64,000 nt of DNA from Nostoc sp. MS1 (GCF_019976755.1 NZ_AP023441.1:5081501-5145500); one strand, 5' to 3'; positions 52,066-60,879 are shown, counted from the first letter of the stretch. Notes: generated by a model from the letters alone, not told the origin. Numbers and translations: made by a program.

Positions 52066-52941
52066 ATGTTGCAACATCGATTTAAATGTTCATTCTCAAG
52101 TGATCCTAACTTGAGCGATCGCCTTTTTGAATTGGTAGACATAACATTTCCTGGACTTAATGAACTGGTAGAATGTGGCAGAAAATTAGGTGTATCTTGG
52201 GAAAGTGTTTCAACTCCGTTTATTCGCTTTCATGATGATGTAGCCATTACCCATGTAGGCGTATTAGAAATTCCGATGGAAATTATGGGACAAAGGGTAA
52301 TAGTAGGTGGAATACACGGAGTAGCGACCCGTGAAGAATTTCGTAGAAAAGGTTATTATCGAGAAGTAATGCAGGAAGTATTAGAATATTGCGACCAAAT
52401 TTATGAAACCCTAGTATTAACAACACCACAACCAGATTATTATTTACCTTTTGGTTTTCGGGTTATGAAAGAATACATTTTTCATGTGCAATGTAGTTCC
52501 AAAGGTAATACAAATGGCTGGAGAATCCTTGATTTTTCAGATAGCCAAGATATAGCATTGCTGCACCGTCTATTAGAAACACGCGCACCAGTTTCTCATG
52601 TAGTAGGGGTAGTTAATGAAAAGGCAGTATTCTTTGTCAACGAAGGCAGTAGAACTTTATATTATGCAGAAGATTTAGATTTAATTGCTTGTATGGAAAT
52701 AGATAACAATCAACTGCATATCTTTGATTTAGTTGCCACAAAAATCTGCTCTTTAAAAGAAATTTTGGTAAGAATACCTCAATTAATTGAAGAAGTGAAA
52801 ATTTATTTTAGTCCAGACCTGCTTGAGATAGATAATGTACAAACATTTCCATATCAATTAGAAGACACTGTATTGATGATTCGTGGTAAATTTGCGGCTG
52901 AGGGGGAAAAGTTTACCTTACCCCGTTCTGGCAGGTGTTAG
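52066..52941 (+). CDS. GNAT-family N-acetyltransferase, Eis-like
   Basis: A 291-residue protein. GGIHGVATREEFRRKGYYREVMQ (about 84-106), with VATREEFRRKGYYREVM, is the acetyl-CoA pyrophosphate-binding A motif (V-x(3)-x-R-x-K/R-G-x-x-x-x-L/M). YLPFGFRVMKEY is the following strand seen in Eis-type acetyltransferases. The C-terminal 120 residues fit the SCP2-like tail domain of the Eis family only loosely. The substrate is unknown. It is on the plus strand between the CoA-ligase/GNAT gene and the RidA-like gene, with 116 and 324 bases of spacing. Confidence 0.75.
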   Translation: MLQHRFKCSFSSDPNLSDRLFELVDITFPGLNELVECGRKLGVSWESVSTPFIRFHDDVAITHVGVLEIPMEIMGQRVIVGGIHGVATREEFRRKGYYREVMQEVLEYCDQIYETLVLTTPQPDYYLPFGFRVMKEYIFHVQCSSKGNTNGWRILDFSDSQDIALLHRLLETRAPVSHVVGVVNEKAVFFVNEGSRTLYYAEDLDLIACMEIDNNQLHIFDLVATKICSLKEILVRIPQLIEEVKIYFSPDLLEIDNVQTFPYQLEDTVLMIRGKFAAEGEKFTLPRSGRC

Positions 52942-53265
52942 AAAGTTTAGCAGGCTAATTTTTAGTCAACTTAAGAAAACTTTATATTTACTGTTTATGA
53001 CAGTTGATTATCAGTAATCGTGAAAGATAATTATCTATTAAGGCTGAGTTCAATGATTTCCAGCATAGGTTTTTACTAGATTACACTGTCATAACCCTAT
53101 CCCCATCTTTAATTTTTCATATAGTTGCTCAGTCATAATACTAAGAATAATAAATACGTAAGTAATCTCAAATAAACATATTTACTGGTGATTTTTCTTC
53201 TGATCAAGCAAATAATAGTCTTAAGTATGAGCAATAACACATAACTCACTATACGAGGAGACATA
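52942..53265. other. 324-base gene-free stretch
   Basis: AT-rich promoter-like region ahead of the RidA-like gene. I see no repeat, hairpin or RNA gene. A GAGGAG ribosome binding site lies seven bases before the next start. Confidence 0.5.
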
Positions 53266-53823
53266 ATGACTGAACGTGTTACTAATGAATTAAATTCGCT
53301 TGTGAAAAAATTGTCACGACGAAACGCACTTTTGTGGCTTGGAGGTACTGGGTTAGGCGCTGCTTTTGTTGCGGGAACACAAAAGGGAGCGATCGCTCAA
53401 ACTCCATCAAAAAAACAAGTACAATTGATCAACCCACCATATTTATATGACGCAACCCGCAATGGTTATAGTCATATAGCTGTGACACCATCAAAGACAA
53501 GAACCGTTTATATTTCTGGTCAATTTGGCTCAGATTTGCAAGGTAATATCGTTTCTCCTGATTATGAACCGCAGTTAGTTAAGGCTTTTGAAAACCTCCG
53601 TCTTGCCTTAGATGCAGTTGGTGCTAAACCAAGCGATGTAGTAAAAACTACTGTACTGATAGTTAATCACACTCAGGATAAATTAATCCCATTAGGGCGA
53701 GAAATTCAGAAATTATGGCCGTTTACCCCACCGGCAAACACATTAATTCCTGTTCCTAGACTTGCATTAGACGGAATGCTATTTGAAATTGACGCTTATG
53801 CAGTGATTCCCGATAACGGTTAA
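53266..53823 (+). CDS. RidA/YjgF-family protein with Tat-type signal peptide
   Basis: A 185-residue protein. The N-terminus LSRRNALLWLGGTGLGAAFV followed by an AIAQ cleavage site (about residues 42-45) is a twin-arginine signal, so export to periplasm or thylakoid lumen is predicted. The mature part is a RidA (YjgF/YER057c) fold: VYISGQFGSD, VKAFENLRLALDAVGAKPSD, VPRLALDGMLFEIDAYAVI. The arginine of VPR corresponds to the imine-binding Arg of RidA, which hydrolyses reactive enamines/imines in the cytoplasm; exported members are uncommon. It is convergent with hoxH, with 58 bases between stops. Confidence 0.85.
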   Translation: MTERVTNELNSLVKKLSRRNALLWLGGTGLGAAFVAGTQKGAIAQTPSKKQVQLINPPYLYDATRNGYSHIAVTPSKTRTVYISGQFGSDLQGNIVSPDYEPQLVKAFENLRLALDAVGAKPSDVVKTTVLIVNHTQDKLIPLGREIQKLWPFTPPANTLIPVPRLALDGMLFEIDAYAVIPDNG

Positions 53824-53833
53824 TAAATTAGTA

Positions 53834-53868
53834 TAGGGATGTAGAGGTGATAAACATCCACATCCCTA
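53834..53868. terminator. Possible bidirectional terminator between RidA-like gene and hoxH
   Basis: TAGGGATGT (53834-53842) pairs exactly with ACATCCCTA (53860-53868). It lies between two convergent stops and is followed on the plus strand by TAATTTTT. Confidence 0.5.
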
Positions 53869-53881
53869 CACCCCTAATTTT

Positions 53882-55333
53882 TCACTCTCGCCAAATTTGA
53901 TTAACAACACTACCATTTACTGCAACTAATTCGATGTGTAAGGGCATTTGCCCGGCGGCGTGAGTAGAACAACTTAAACAAGGATCAAAAGCACGGATTC
54001 CAGCTTCTACACGATTAAGCATTCCTTCAGGAATTTCTGTACCTTGAATAAAATGTCGAGCGATTTGGGCGACAGTGCGATTCATCGCTAAATTATTTTG
54101 ACCAGTGGCAATAATTAAATTGACTTTTTGCAATAAACCATTTTCATCTACTTGATAATGATGAAATAATGTACCCCTTGGCGCTTCACTTACACCCACT
54201 CCTTCTAATTGATTTACACCCGCTTCTGAGCGTAATCTATTTAATAAAATATCTGGGTCATCAAGTAAAATTTCTATATGTTCTATGCAGGCCAAAATTT
54301 CAATTAACCGAGCATAGTGATAGAAAAAGGATGATTTAGCTATACCTGAAGTAAGTTCACGGAATTGTTTTAATTCGCGGTCTGCTAAAGTTGTCCCAAT
54401 GTGACTACAAATATTCAGACGAGCTAACGGCCCTACTCGATACATGCCGCTATCTATCCGACATTGGTCATTTTCGTCAGGATAACCTAAAGGTCGATAA
54501 TAAGGCGATTTTAAATAAGAATCCGGTTGAACTGCTTCACCTATAAATTCTTGATAACGTGTGGGGTCGAGTTTATCGGCAATGATATTACCTGCACTAT
54601 CGACAAAGCGGATGTGTCCGTCGTAGGTTTCCCATAAACCATCTGGTGTAACTAAACCCATAAACAAGCTAGGGAAATTGCCAAAGGTTTGTACTTCTTT
54701 TTCATAATCTTTGAGCAATTTCTTGAATCTATCTAACGCATCCAAAGCAATAGTCCGGGCTTCAGGAATGCGTTGTTGTATATGGGTGCGTCCTTCCAAA
54801 GAAAGCGGTTCGCGGACACCACCAGGAACAGCCCAAGCTGGATGAATCTTTGCACCTCCCAATATTTGAATAACTTCTTGCCCAAATTGGCGCAGACGAA
54901 TACCACCACGGGCGAGTTCTGGCTGAGATGCAATTAAACCGAAGATATTGCGCTTTTGCGGGTCGCTATCCATTCCCAGCAATAAGTCTGGGGCAGTGAG
55001 GTGAAAGAAACTAAGGGCGTGGGATTGCAGAATTTGCCCCAAATTCATCAAGCGACGGAGTTTAGTAGCCGTTGGGGGTATGGTAACAGATAAAATGCGA
55101 TCGCCTGCTTTGGCAGAAGCCAACAGATGACTCACCGGACAAATACCACACACCCGCGCCGTAATTCCTGGCATTTCCCAAAAGGGGCGACCTTCACAAA
55201 ACTTTTCAAACCCACGAAATTCTGTCACATGAAAGCGTGCATCGCTTACTTGTCCAGTATCATCCAAGTAGATACTAATCTTAGCGTGGCCTTCAATACG
55301 GGTAACAGGGTCGATAACGATTCTTTTAGACAT
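53882..55333 (-). CDS. hoxH: Bidirectional NiFe hydrogenase large subunit HoxH
   Basis: A 483-residue catalytic subunit that binds the NiFe(CN)2CO centre. The N-terminal ligand motif ARVCGICPVSH (about 60-70) and the C-terminal DPCLSCSTH (about 448-456) supply the four nickel cysteines. The His after the last pair marks the HoxW cleavage site, leaving a 27-residue C-terminal peptide to be removed. FRGFEKFCEGRPFWEMP is the family L1 signature. It reacts with H2 and pairs with HoxY; NAD(P)+ is the electron partner through HoxEFU. It is the last gene of the hox series, after the CBS-domain gene. Confidence 0.97.
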   Translation of the reverse strand: MSKRIVIDPVTRIEGHAKISIYLDDTGQVSDARFHVTEFRGFEKFCEGRPFWEMPGITARVCGICPVSHLLASAKAGDRILSVTIPPTATKLRRLMNLGQILQSHALSFFHLTAPDLLLGMDSDPQKRNIFGLIASQPELARGGIRLRQFGQEVIQILGGAKIHPAWAVPGGVREPLSLEGRTHIQQRIPEARTIALDALDRFKKLLKDYEKEVQTFGNFPSLFMGLVTPDGLWETYDGHIRFVDSAGNIIADKLDPTRYQEFIGEAVQPDSYLKSPYYRPLGYPDENDQCRIDSGMYRVGPLARLNICSHIGTTLADRELKQFRELTSGIAKSSFFYHYARLIEILACIEHIEILLDDPDILLNRLRSEAGVNQLEGVGVSEAPRGTLFHHYQVDENGLLQKVNLIIATGQNNLAMNRTVAQIARHFIQGTEIPEGMLNRVEAGIRAFDPCLSCSTHAAGQMPLHIELVAVNGSVVNQIWRE

Positions 55334-55344
55334 GGGGTAGTGGG

Positions 55345-55423
55345 GAGTAGGAATGTCAGTGAACAGTTATCAGTCAACAGTTAACAGTTAACATCTCCTG
55401 ACCACTGATAACTGATAACTGAA
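55345..55423. repeat. STRR repeats between hoxH and the CBS gene
   Basis: CAGTTATCAGTCAACAGTTAACAGTTAAC and ACTGATAACTGATAACTG heptamer-like units fill most of the gap. Confidence 0.75.
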
Positions 55424-56035
55424 TTAACGTTCATATAATCTTGCCTCTAATGCTTCATCCTCGTAGCTGTCATTATCAAAGGGGGTGGTGCTAACTTTTT
55501 CGGCTTTTTGGTGCGCTATTTCTGATTGCATTTCTTCGACTGCATCCCAAGCGGCGGCACATTCCTCAGAATTAGCTCCTTTTTGAGTACAAACAGTACG
55601 AGCCTTTTTAATTTCGTCTTGTAATTGTTGCTCTAATAGGACTGAGTAGGGTTGTTCTAGAAATTCACTCTGAGCCAGAATATCAGTTATGGAGATGATG
55701 CCTACCAATTCACCTTGAATAACAGGCGCTCTGTGCAGATGGTAATTAGCAAATAGTCGAGCGACGTATTCTAAACCCAGGTCAGGATTAATGGTAATGC
55801 AAGGTTTAGTCATCACCTCGTAAACTCTAACTTGATGCGGGTCTTTACCGGAGGCAATGACTTTATAAACAATATCGCTTTCGCTAATAATACCGTAAGC
55901 ATCCTGTTCATGACGACGCTCGACAATTAGCGATCGCCAATCTCTAGCACGCATTAATTGCACAGCTTCAGCTACAGTTGCGGAACTACGAATAGTAGCC
56001 ACATCTTTAGTCATAACGTCTGATGCTTTTAACAT
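55424..56035 (-). CDS. Tandem CBS-domain protein within the hox series
   Basis: A 203-residue cytoplasmic protein from the ATG at 56035 (MLKASDVMTKDVATIRSS); the frame runs upstream through repeat DNA and that part is not expected to be translated. Two CBS motifs form one Bateman module: ASDVMTKDVATI...GIISESDIVYKVI (about 3-65) and VYEVMTKPCITI...GIISITDILA (about 72-132). The helical C-terminus (EECAAAWDAVEEMQSEIAHQ) holds the only cysteines in that part. CBS pairs bind AMP, ATP or SAM and control partner proteins, so an energy-sensing role for the hydrogenase is attractive but inferred from position between hoxY and hoxH. Confidence 0.88.
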   Translation of the reverse strand: MLKASDVMTKDVATIRSSATVAEAVQLMRARDWRSLIVERRHEQDAYGIISESDIVYKVIASGKDPHQVRVYEVMTKPCITINPDLGLEYVARLFANYHLHRAPVIQGELVGIISITDILAQSEFLEQPYSVLLEQQLQDEIKKARTVCTQKGANSEECAAAWDAVEEMQSEIAHQKAEKVSTTPFDNDSYEDEALEARLYER

Positions 56036-56039
56036 AATT

Positions 56040-56128
56040 ACCTTCGTGGCGGGGAGTGGGGGGAGATGAGGGATATGAGGGAGAAAGAAAACAACTGTCA
56101 ACTGTCAATTGTCAATTGTCAACTGACT
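56040..56128. repeat. GGGGGAGATGAGG and CAACTGT repeats between CBS gene and hoxY
   Basis: A purine-rich GGAGTGGGGGGAGATGAGGG block is followed by ACTGTCAATTGTCAATTGTCAAC units. No gene is seen. Confidence 0.75.
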
Positions 56129-56130
56129 AC

Positions 56131-56676
56131 TTACCCAAATTTAATAAATTCTCGTCCGGCTAGATGTGGTATTTCTCCTCGTAATAGGGGTTCTAATACA
56201 GCACGAATCCTGGTGGCTGAGGGTGGACAACCGGGTAAATAAATATCCACTGGAACTACGGAATGTACTGGTATGACTCTATCTAATAAAGGTGGGACAA
56301 TTCCTGGTTCTTGGGGAATTTGGGGGTTGATATCGGCTGTTTGGATGTAGCAACGTTGTAAAACTGGTTCAGCACTACCCAAGGGATTACGTAAGGCGGT
56401 GACATTGCCAGTTACAGCACAGTCACCAAAGGAAATTAAAACTTGAGAACGTTCTCTAACGGTTTTGATCGTGGTTAAATGTTCTTCATTAGCGATCGCA
56501 CCTTCAACCAATACTACATCTACTCCCTCTGGATATTGTTTAATATCTGCAAAAGGACTAAAAACTATATCTGCCTGTGCTGTTAAATCTATCAGCCATT
56601 CGTCCAAGTCAAGAAAGGACATATGACAGCCAGAACATCCACCTAACCATACTGTTGCTAGTTTCAAGCGAGACAT
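56131..56676 (-). CDS. hoxY: Bidirectional hydrogenase small subunit HoxY
   Basis: A 181-residue subunit carrying the proximal 4Fe-4S cluster. Start ATG at 56676 gives MSRLKLATVWLGGCSGCH, the normal HoxY beginning; an ATG at 56700 adds eight residues and overlaps the preceding stop. The four cluster cysteines are in LGGCSGCHMSF, FGDCAVTGN and YLPGCPPSATR. VLVEGAIANEEH is a further conserved block. It passes electrons from HoxH to HoxU/HoxF. It follows the DUF3122 gene by about 20 bases and precedes the CBS-domain gene. Confidence 0.95.
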   Translation of the reverse strand: MSRLKLATVWLGGCSGCHMSFLDLDEWLIDLTAQADIVFSPFADIKQYPEGVDVVLVEGAIANEEHLTTIKTVRERSQVLISFGDCAVTGNVTALRNPLGSAEPVLQRCYIQTADINPQIPQEPGIVPPLLDRVIPVHSVVPVDIYLPGCPPSATRIRAVLEPLLRGEIPHLAGREFIKFG

Positions 56677-56696
56677 AATAATTCGTAATTTAAAAC

Positions 56697-57269
56697 TCAA
56701 CCTTCAGCACTCATTACTTTTTGCCATTCTTGTACGACACTTTGGGGAACTGAAATGTTGATGGTGTCTTTGGGTACAGAAATGCTTAACACTAAGGGTT
56801 CTATGGATAGTTGGGGCAGTATATCTTTCAAGTTATACTGACCGATAGTTGGTGCTGGCGCTTCATCTAGGAAAACATCAGCAGCCGTTAAAACTTTGCC
56901 TGTGGCGGTGGTAATTTTTAAGGGTTGGGGGTGGAGTAATTCCGCAGAACCAGGAAAGCCTACTAGCCGCAGATTTACAGTTTGGGTTTGACCAGGATAA
57001 ACTTGCTTGAATAGCACAGCTTGCCAAACGTGTCCTGATTGATCATTTAATTTTGCAAATGAGCGATAGAGAATTTCTTTTGATGCTGATTCTGGCTGAT
57101 TGATACCCGCAATTGCAGTTGGTGCGGTTAGTCCTCCTAAACCCAGGAATATATACAGTATCAGTATCCCCAACAATAGGAGCCACCAAAACAGAGTTTT
57201 TAAAGAAGTGGGAGACAAGCACATCGACAATCGAGATTGAGTCTTGTTTTGTCTGGTAGTCTTGGACAT
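56697..57269 (-). CDS. DUF3122 domain protein inserted between hoxU and hoxY
   Basis: A 190-residue protein from the ATG at 57269, chosen because CCAGGAGGTG lies directly upstream; the frame could run on to 57353 through repeat DNA. One membrane helix or signal segment (TLFWWLLLLGILILYIFLGL, about 21-40) and a small beta-rich domain (about 60-185; SGHVWQAVLFKQVYPGQTQT, LVGFPGSAELLHPQPL) match DUF3122, a family mostly found in cyanobacteria. The domain would face the periplasm or lumen. Its function is unknown. A role in hydrogenase placement at the membrane is speculation from its position. Confidence 0.8.
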   Translation of the reverse strand: MSKTTRQNKTQSRLSMCLSPTSLKTLFWWLLLLGILILYIFLGLGGLTAPTAIAGINQPESASKEILYRSFAKLNDQSGHVWQAVLFKQVYPGQTQTVNLRLVGFPGSAELLHPQPLKITTATGKVLTAADVFLDEAPAPTIGQYNLKDILPQLSIEPLVLSISVPKDTINISVPQSVVQEWQKVMSAEG

Positions 57270-57386
57270 CCGTTTCACCTCCTGGTTTTTTGAGAGATGT
57301 AGCTTTAGTTCGCCATAGGGAGGAAGAGGAGGGAAATAGAAATTCTTCCCCATCTCTCCCTACTTCCCCATCTTCCCCACCTCTCC

Positions 57387-58103
57387 CTAAAGGTTCCATT
57401 GCTGTTTTTCCCGTGCGGTGACTAGAAAGTCGAGTTTGGCGCGATCGCGTTTCATTTCACCAACGCTGGAACCTTTGTAAAATAATGCACCTGTGGGGCA
57501 AGCGTTTACACATTTACCGCAGGATGTACAAGTGTCAGAAGTTCCCCAAGGTTGGTTTAAGTCGGTAATTACGTGAGATTTTGTTCCTCTACCTGCCATA
57601 TCCCAAGTATGTGCGCCTTCAATTTCGTCACAAACACGGACGCAACGGGTACAGAGAACACAACGGTTATGGTCAATACCGAAGCGATCATGCGAAACAT
57701 CAACTTGGCGTTGGGGGAAGTGGTACTCTAGGCGGACATGATCCATCCCCATTTCAATGGCTAGGTCTTGGAGTTCGCAATTACCGTTAGCCACACACAC
57801 CGAGCAGATGTGATTGCCTTCGGCAAAGAGCATTTCTACAATTGTCCGACGGTATTTTTGTAGGCGATCGCTATTCGTGCGAACTTCCATACCCTCAGTA
57901 ACTTTAGTTACACAAGCAGGTAACAATTTATTACTACCAGCAATTTCCACCAAACACAACCGACAAGCGCCGACATCCCCCACACCTTCTAAATGGCACA
58001 GGGTAGGAATATGAATACCTGCCTCTTGCGCCGCCTGTAGCAAGGTTTCGTCCTCTTGAGCGCTAATGAGTTGGTCGTTAATTGTTAAAGTTTTGACTGA
58101 CAT
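57387..58103 (-). CDS. hoxU: Bidirectional hydrogenase diaphorase iron-sulfur subunit HoxU
   Basis: A 238-residue electron-transfer subunit related to the N-terminus of NuoG. A 2Fe-2S ferredoxin-type cluster (CHLEGVGDVGACRLCLVEI...LLPAC, about 37-66), a His-Cys3 4Fe-4S segment (NHICSVCVANGNC, about 96-108) and two 4Fe-4S motifs (CVLCTRCVRVC and CTSCGKCVNACPTG, about 147-205). It connects HoxY to HoxF. An exact copy of a 16-base motif also found upstream of the stress-protein gene lies 101 bases before this start, suggesting an internal promoter. Confidence 0.96.
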   Translation of the reverse strand: MSVKTLTINDQLISAQEDETLLQAAQEAGIHIPTLCHLEGVGDVGACRLCLVEIAGSNKLLPACVTKVTEGMEVRTNSDRLQKYRRTIVEMLFAEGNHICSVCVANGNCELQDLAIEMGMDHVRLEYHFPQRQVDVSHDRFGIDHNRCVLCTRCVRVCDEIEGAHTWDMAGRGTKSHVITDLNQPWGTSDTCTSCGKCVNACPTGALFYKGSSVGEMKRDRAKLDFLVTAREKQQWNL

Positions 58104-58204
58104 TGCCCTTAGCCTCTTGGAGAATTAGCCTTTAGTCGTTGTCATAATTCATTCTTCTCACTGAAAATTTTTGACTACCCTTGTCTTGATTTATAAGACA
58201 AGAG

Positions 58205-58220
58205 TTTGAGGAACTTGTGA
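58205..58220 (-). promoter_or_regulatory. Candidate hox regulatory motif, copy upstream of hoxU
   Basis: TCACAAGTTCCTCAAA on the minus strand; identical to 61625-61640. Exactly 101 bases separate it from the hoxU ATG. An 8-bp hairpin (CTTGTCTT/AAGACAAG, 58180-58187 with 58195-58202) follows two bases after it. It could be an activator site or part of a promoter; this is inferred from conservation of sequence and spacing. Confidence 0.55.
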
Positions 58221-58253
58221 AGGACAGGAATTAGATGATGTTTGACAACCTAG

Positions 58254-58688
58254 CTAAACCCTTACACCCTTAGATCCCTGCACCCCAATCCTTTCAATGA
58301 AACTCCTAACTTTGGTAGCTATCACTGGAGATATAACAAGGAAAACTAAACCAATGGGCATTAATCCGCCTTGCAGTAAATTATAGTCAGCCGCGATTCT
58401 TTGCCATGAATAGCCTAAGATGAAGCGCCCTAAAATTATTTCAAAGACAACAGTTAGCAAAAGCCACAGCAACCCTACTTTTATCAGTTGCGAAGTTCTT
58501 GAGGCATGAAGCCATTTTATAAAAATAGTGGCGATCGCCAAAATCAACAGCGACCCCATAATAAACGAAATTTGATGAGCGCGTATCTCCCCCAGCAATG
58601 GCACTAACCAGAACATCCGCACAGTACCATTAACACTTTCAGCAATAATAAAAATTAACCACACAATAATTGCTTTCAAAAATACCAT
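58254..58688 (-). CDS. Small membrane protein between hoxF and hoxU
   Basis: A 144-residue hydrophobic protein with about four membrane segments (AIIVWLIFIIAESVNG; ISFIMGSLLILAIATIFI; VGLLWLLLTVVFEIILGRF; GGLMPIGLVFLVISPVIA). I do not recognise a named family with certainty. It has no metal- or cofactor-binding motif. It starts 37 bases beyond the hoxF stop, in the same direction. Hox clusters of some heterocystous cyanobacteria carry unrelated frames at this position, so its link to hydrogenase may be only shared transcription. Confidence 0.75.
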   Translation of the reverse strand: MVFLKAIIVWLIFIIAESVNGTVRMFWLVPLLGEIRAHQISFIMGSLLILAIATIFIKWLHASRTSQLIKVGLLWLLLTVVFEIILGRFILGYSWQRIAADYNLLQGGLMPIGLVFLVISPVIATKVRSFIERIGVQGSKGVRV

Positions 58689-58707
58689 AACTCCCCCAAA
58701 TGTTCGT

Positions 58708-58730
58708 AGTAAGGACTTTAGTCCTTAACT
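58708..58730. repeat. Short palindromic repeat, copy 2 (AAGGACT-TT-AGTCCTT)
   Basis: This is the same 23-base word as at 7803-7825, here overlapping the last codons and stop of hoxF. The palindrome therefore contributes to the C-terminus of HoxF or lies just after it. Confidence 0.65.
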
Positions 58731-60323
58731 CTGTTCAATTAACGCCAAATACTCATCACGGAAATAACGCAACGTACTAAATACAGGATTCGGTGCAGAC
58801 TGACCCAGACCACATAAACTGGTATTCTTCACCATGTCACACAGTTCCTCTAATAGTTCTAAGTCAGCCAGTGTTGCTTTACCTTCCCGAATCTTCGTTA
58901 ACAATCCATGTAGCTGTACAGTTCCCACCCGGCAAGGAATACACTTACCACAAGATTCATCCATACAAAATTCCATGAAAAATCGGGCAACATCTACCAT
59001 GTTGGTGGTGTCATCCATGACAATCATCCCCCCAGAACCCATCATGGAACCGAGATTAGTTAAAGATTCGTAGTCTACAGGAGTATCAAAAGCTGAGGCG
59101 GGAATACATCCCCCAGAGGGGCCGCCTGTTTGTACAGCTTTGGCAACCCCACCATCAGGAATCCCCCCACCCATTTCTTCTACAATCTGCCGCAAGGAAG
59201 TACCCATTGGCACTTCGATTAAACCTGTGTTGCGGATTTTTCCAGCCAGAGCAAATACTTTTGTTCCCTTACTTTTGCCTGTGCCGATACTCGCAAACCA
59301 GTCCGTACCTTTACGGATAATCGGGGCAATATTGGCATAGGTTTCAACGTTATTAATTAAGGTAGGACAGCCCCATAACCCAGACTCAGCCGGATAGGGA
59401 GGACGGGGATGAGGTACACCACGTTTACCTTCAATCGAAGCCATCAGGGCTGTTTCTTCGCCGCACACGTAAGCCCCTGCACCAATGCGGATATCGATTT
59501 TAAAATCAAAGGGAGAGTCAAAAATATTACTACCTAATAAGCCAAGGCGTTGGGCTTGATGGATAGCAGTTTGTAGACGTTTGATAGCAACAGGGTATTC
59601 TGCCCGGACATAAATATAACCTTGACTAGCACCCACAGCATAAGCTGCGATCGCCATTCCTTCCAACACCCGATGGGGGTCACTTTCTAAGACACTCCGA
59701 TCCATGAATGCGCCAGGATCGCCCTCATCCGCGTTACAGATAACGAATTTGCGCTCGCCCTTTGCCTTAGCCACCGTTGCCCATTTCAAACCCGTGGGAT
59801 AACCAGCACCACCACGCCCCCGCAAACCACTACGGCTAATACTCTCCACAACCTGCGCCGGAGTCATCTCCCGCAGCACATGGTAAAGGGCTTGATATCC
59901 TTCGGCAGCAATATAAGCTTGAATCCTCTCTGGGTCAATTTTGCCGCTATTTTCTAAAACAATTGGCTGCTGATAGGTAAAAAATGGCTGTTCTAAATTC
60001 ACAACGGACAATTCCACTTCTTTCCCCTGCAAAGCATCCACAATTTGTGGTGCATCATCAGCAGTTACCTTTTCATATAGCTGTTCTTCCTCATTTCCCG
60101 ACACCTCCACCAAAGGCCCCTGACAACACAAGCGCATACAGCCAACACCTGAAACTTGTACTTGTGCGTCCAAACCTCCAGCTTTCACCGCCGCTTCTAA
60201 CTTTTGCTTCACTGCTTGCGAATTAGCAGACAGACAACCAGCCGCCGTACAACAGCGAATTTGCACTGATTTCTGTTGTGAGTGTTCTTGCTGGGAAATT
60301 TCTAATAATTCATTAAGTTCCAT
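58725..60323 (-). CDS. hoxF: Bidirectional hydrogenase diaphorase subunit HoxF (NAD and FMN binding)
   Basis: A 532-residue flavoprotein related to NuoE plus NuoF. A thioredoxin-like N-terminal part holds a 2Fe-2S cluster (CCTAAGCLSAN, VGCMRLCCQGP). NAD-binding SGLRGRGGAGYPTG (about 165-178), FMN-binding YVRAEYPVA and GAGAYVCGEETAL (about 286-298), and a C-terminal 4Fe-4S site DESCGKCIPCRVG with CGLGQSAPNP complete it. It exchanges electrons with NAD(P)H. The ATG at 60323 follows hoxE by 52 bases. Its last codons are close to a palindromic repeat shared with 7803-7825. Confidence 0.97.
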   Translation of the reverse strand: MELNELLEISQQEHSQQKSVQIRCCTAAGCLSANSQAVKQKLEAAVKAGGLDAQVQVSGVGCMRLCCQGPLVEVSGNEEEQLYEKVTADDAPQIVDALQGKEVELSVVNLEQPFFTYQQPIVLENSGKIDPERIQAYIAAEGYQALYHVLREMTPAQVVESISRSGLRGRGGAGYPTGLKWATVAKAKGERKFVICNADEGDPGAFMDRSVLESDPHRVLEGMAIAAYAVGASQGYIYVRAEYPVAIKRLQTAIHQAQRLGLLGSNIFDSPFDFKIDIRIGAGAYVCGEETALMASIEGKRGVPHPRPPYPAESGLWGCPTLINNVETYANIAPIIRKGTDWFASIGTGKSKGTKVFALAGKIRNTGLIEVPMGTSLRQIVEEMGGGIPDGGVAKAVQTGGPSGGCIPASAFDTPVDYESLTNLGSMMGSGGMIVMDDTTNMVDVARFFMEFCMDESCGKCIPCRVGTVQLHGLLTKIREGKATLADLELLEELCDMVKNTSLCGLGQSAPNPVFSTLRYFRDEYLALIEQS

Positions 60324-60375
60324 GTTTTATCTCAAATTCAGCAACGTTTAAAATCTGAATTTTTGAATTTTGAAT

Positions 60376-60873
60376 TTACTTTAGCCATCCTTGCACACGC
60401 TCATTCACTAATTCTGGAGTTTCATGACCAGCCACTTCTCCATCAAATACTACAGCTGGAGCAATGCCACAAGCACCTAAACACCGGGCTGTCAGCAAGG
60501 ATAATTCACCATCAGCCGTAGTTTCCCCTGCATGAATGTGAGTAGATTTTTCTAAATCTGCCAGAATTGCTTGTGCGCCTTTGACATAACATGCCGTTCC
60601 CGTACAGACTATACAACTATGTTTTCCTTGGGGTGCTAGAGAAAATAGATGATAAAAAGTTGCTACCCCATAGACTCTGCTTGGTGGTAGCTTCAACTGA
60701 TGGGCAATGTAAAGTAATAAATCGTTTTCTAAATAGCCAAAAAGTTCTTGAGCTTTATGCAGGATTTCAATTAATGCGTCTTGTTGATATTGGTGACGCT
60801 TGATAGCTGCATCTAGCATCTTCAAGCGTTTATCACCAATTAGATGGGAATGAGTTGATGGAGCAGTAGTCAT
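60376..60873 (-). CDS. hoxE: Bidirectional hydrogenase diaphorase subunit HoxE
   Basis: A 165-residue subunit similar to NuoE with a 2Fe-2S cluster: CTGTACYVKGAQ and ARCLGACGIAP supply the four cysteines. The helical N-terminus (DKRLKMLDAAIKRHQYQQDA) is typical of HoxE. The ATG at 60873 (MTTAPSTHSH) is used because the longer frame to 60978 is translated repeat DNA. HoxE joins the HoxFU diaphorase and may mediate contact with ferredoxin or the membrane. It is transcribed from the stress-protein side, 119 bases after that gene's stop. Confidence 0.95.
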   Translation of the reverse strand: MTTAPSTHSHLIGDKRLKMLDAAIKRHQYQQDALIEILHKAQELFGYLENDLLLYIAHQLKLPPSRVYGVATFYHLFSLAPQGKHSCIVCTGTACYVKGAQAILADLEKSTHIHAGETTADGELSLLTARCLGACGIAPAVVFDGEVAGHETPELVNERVQGWLK

Positions 60874-60879
60874 TCTTCT

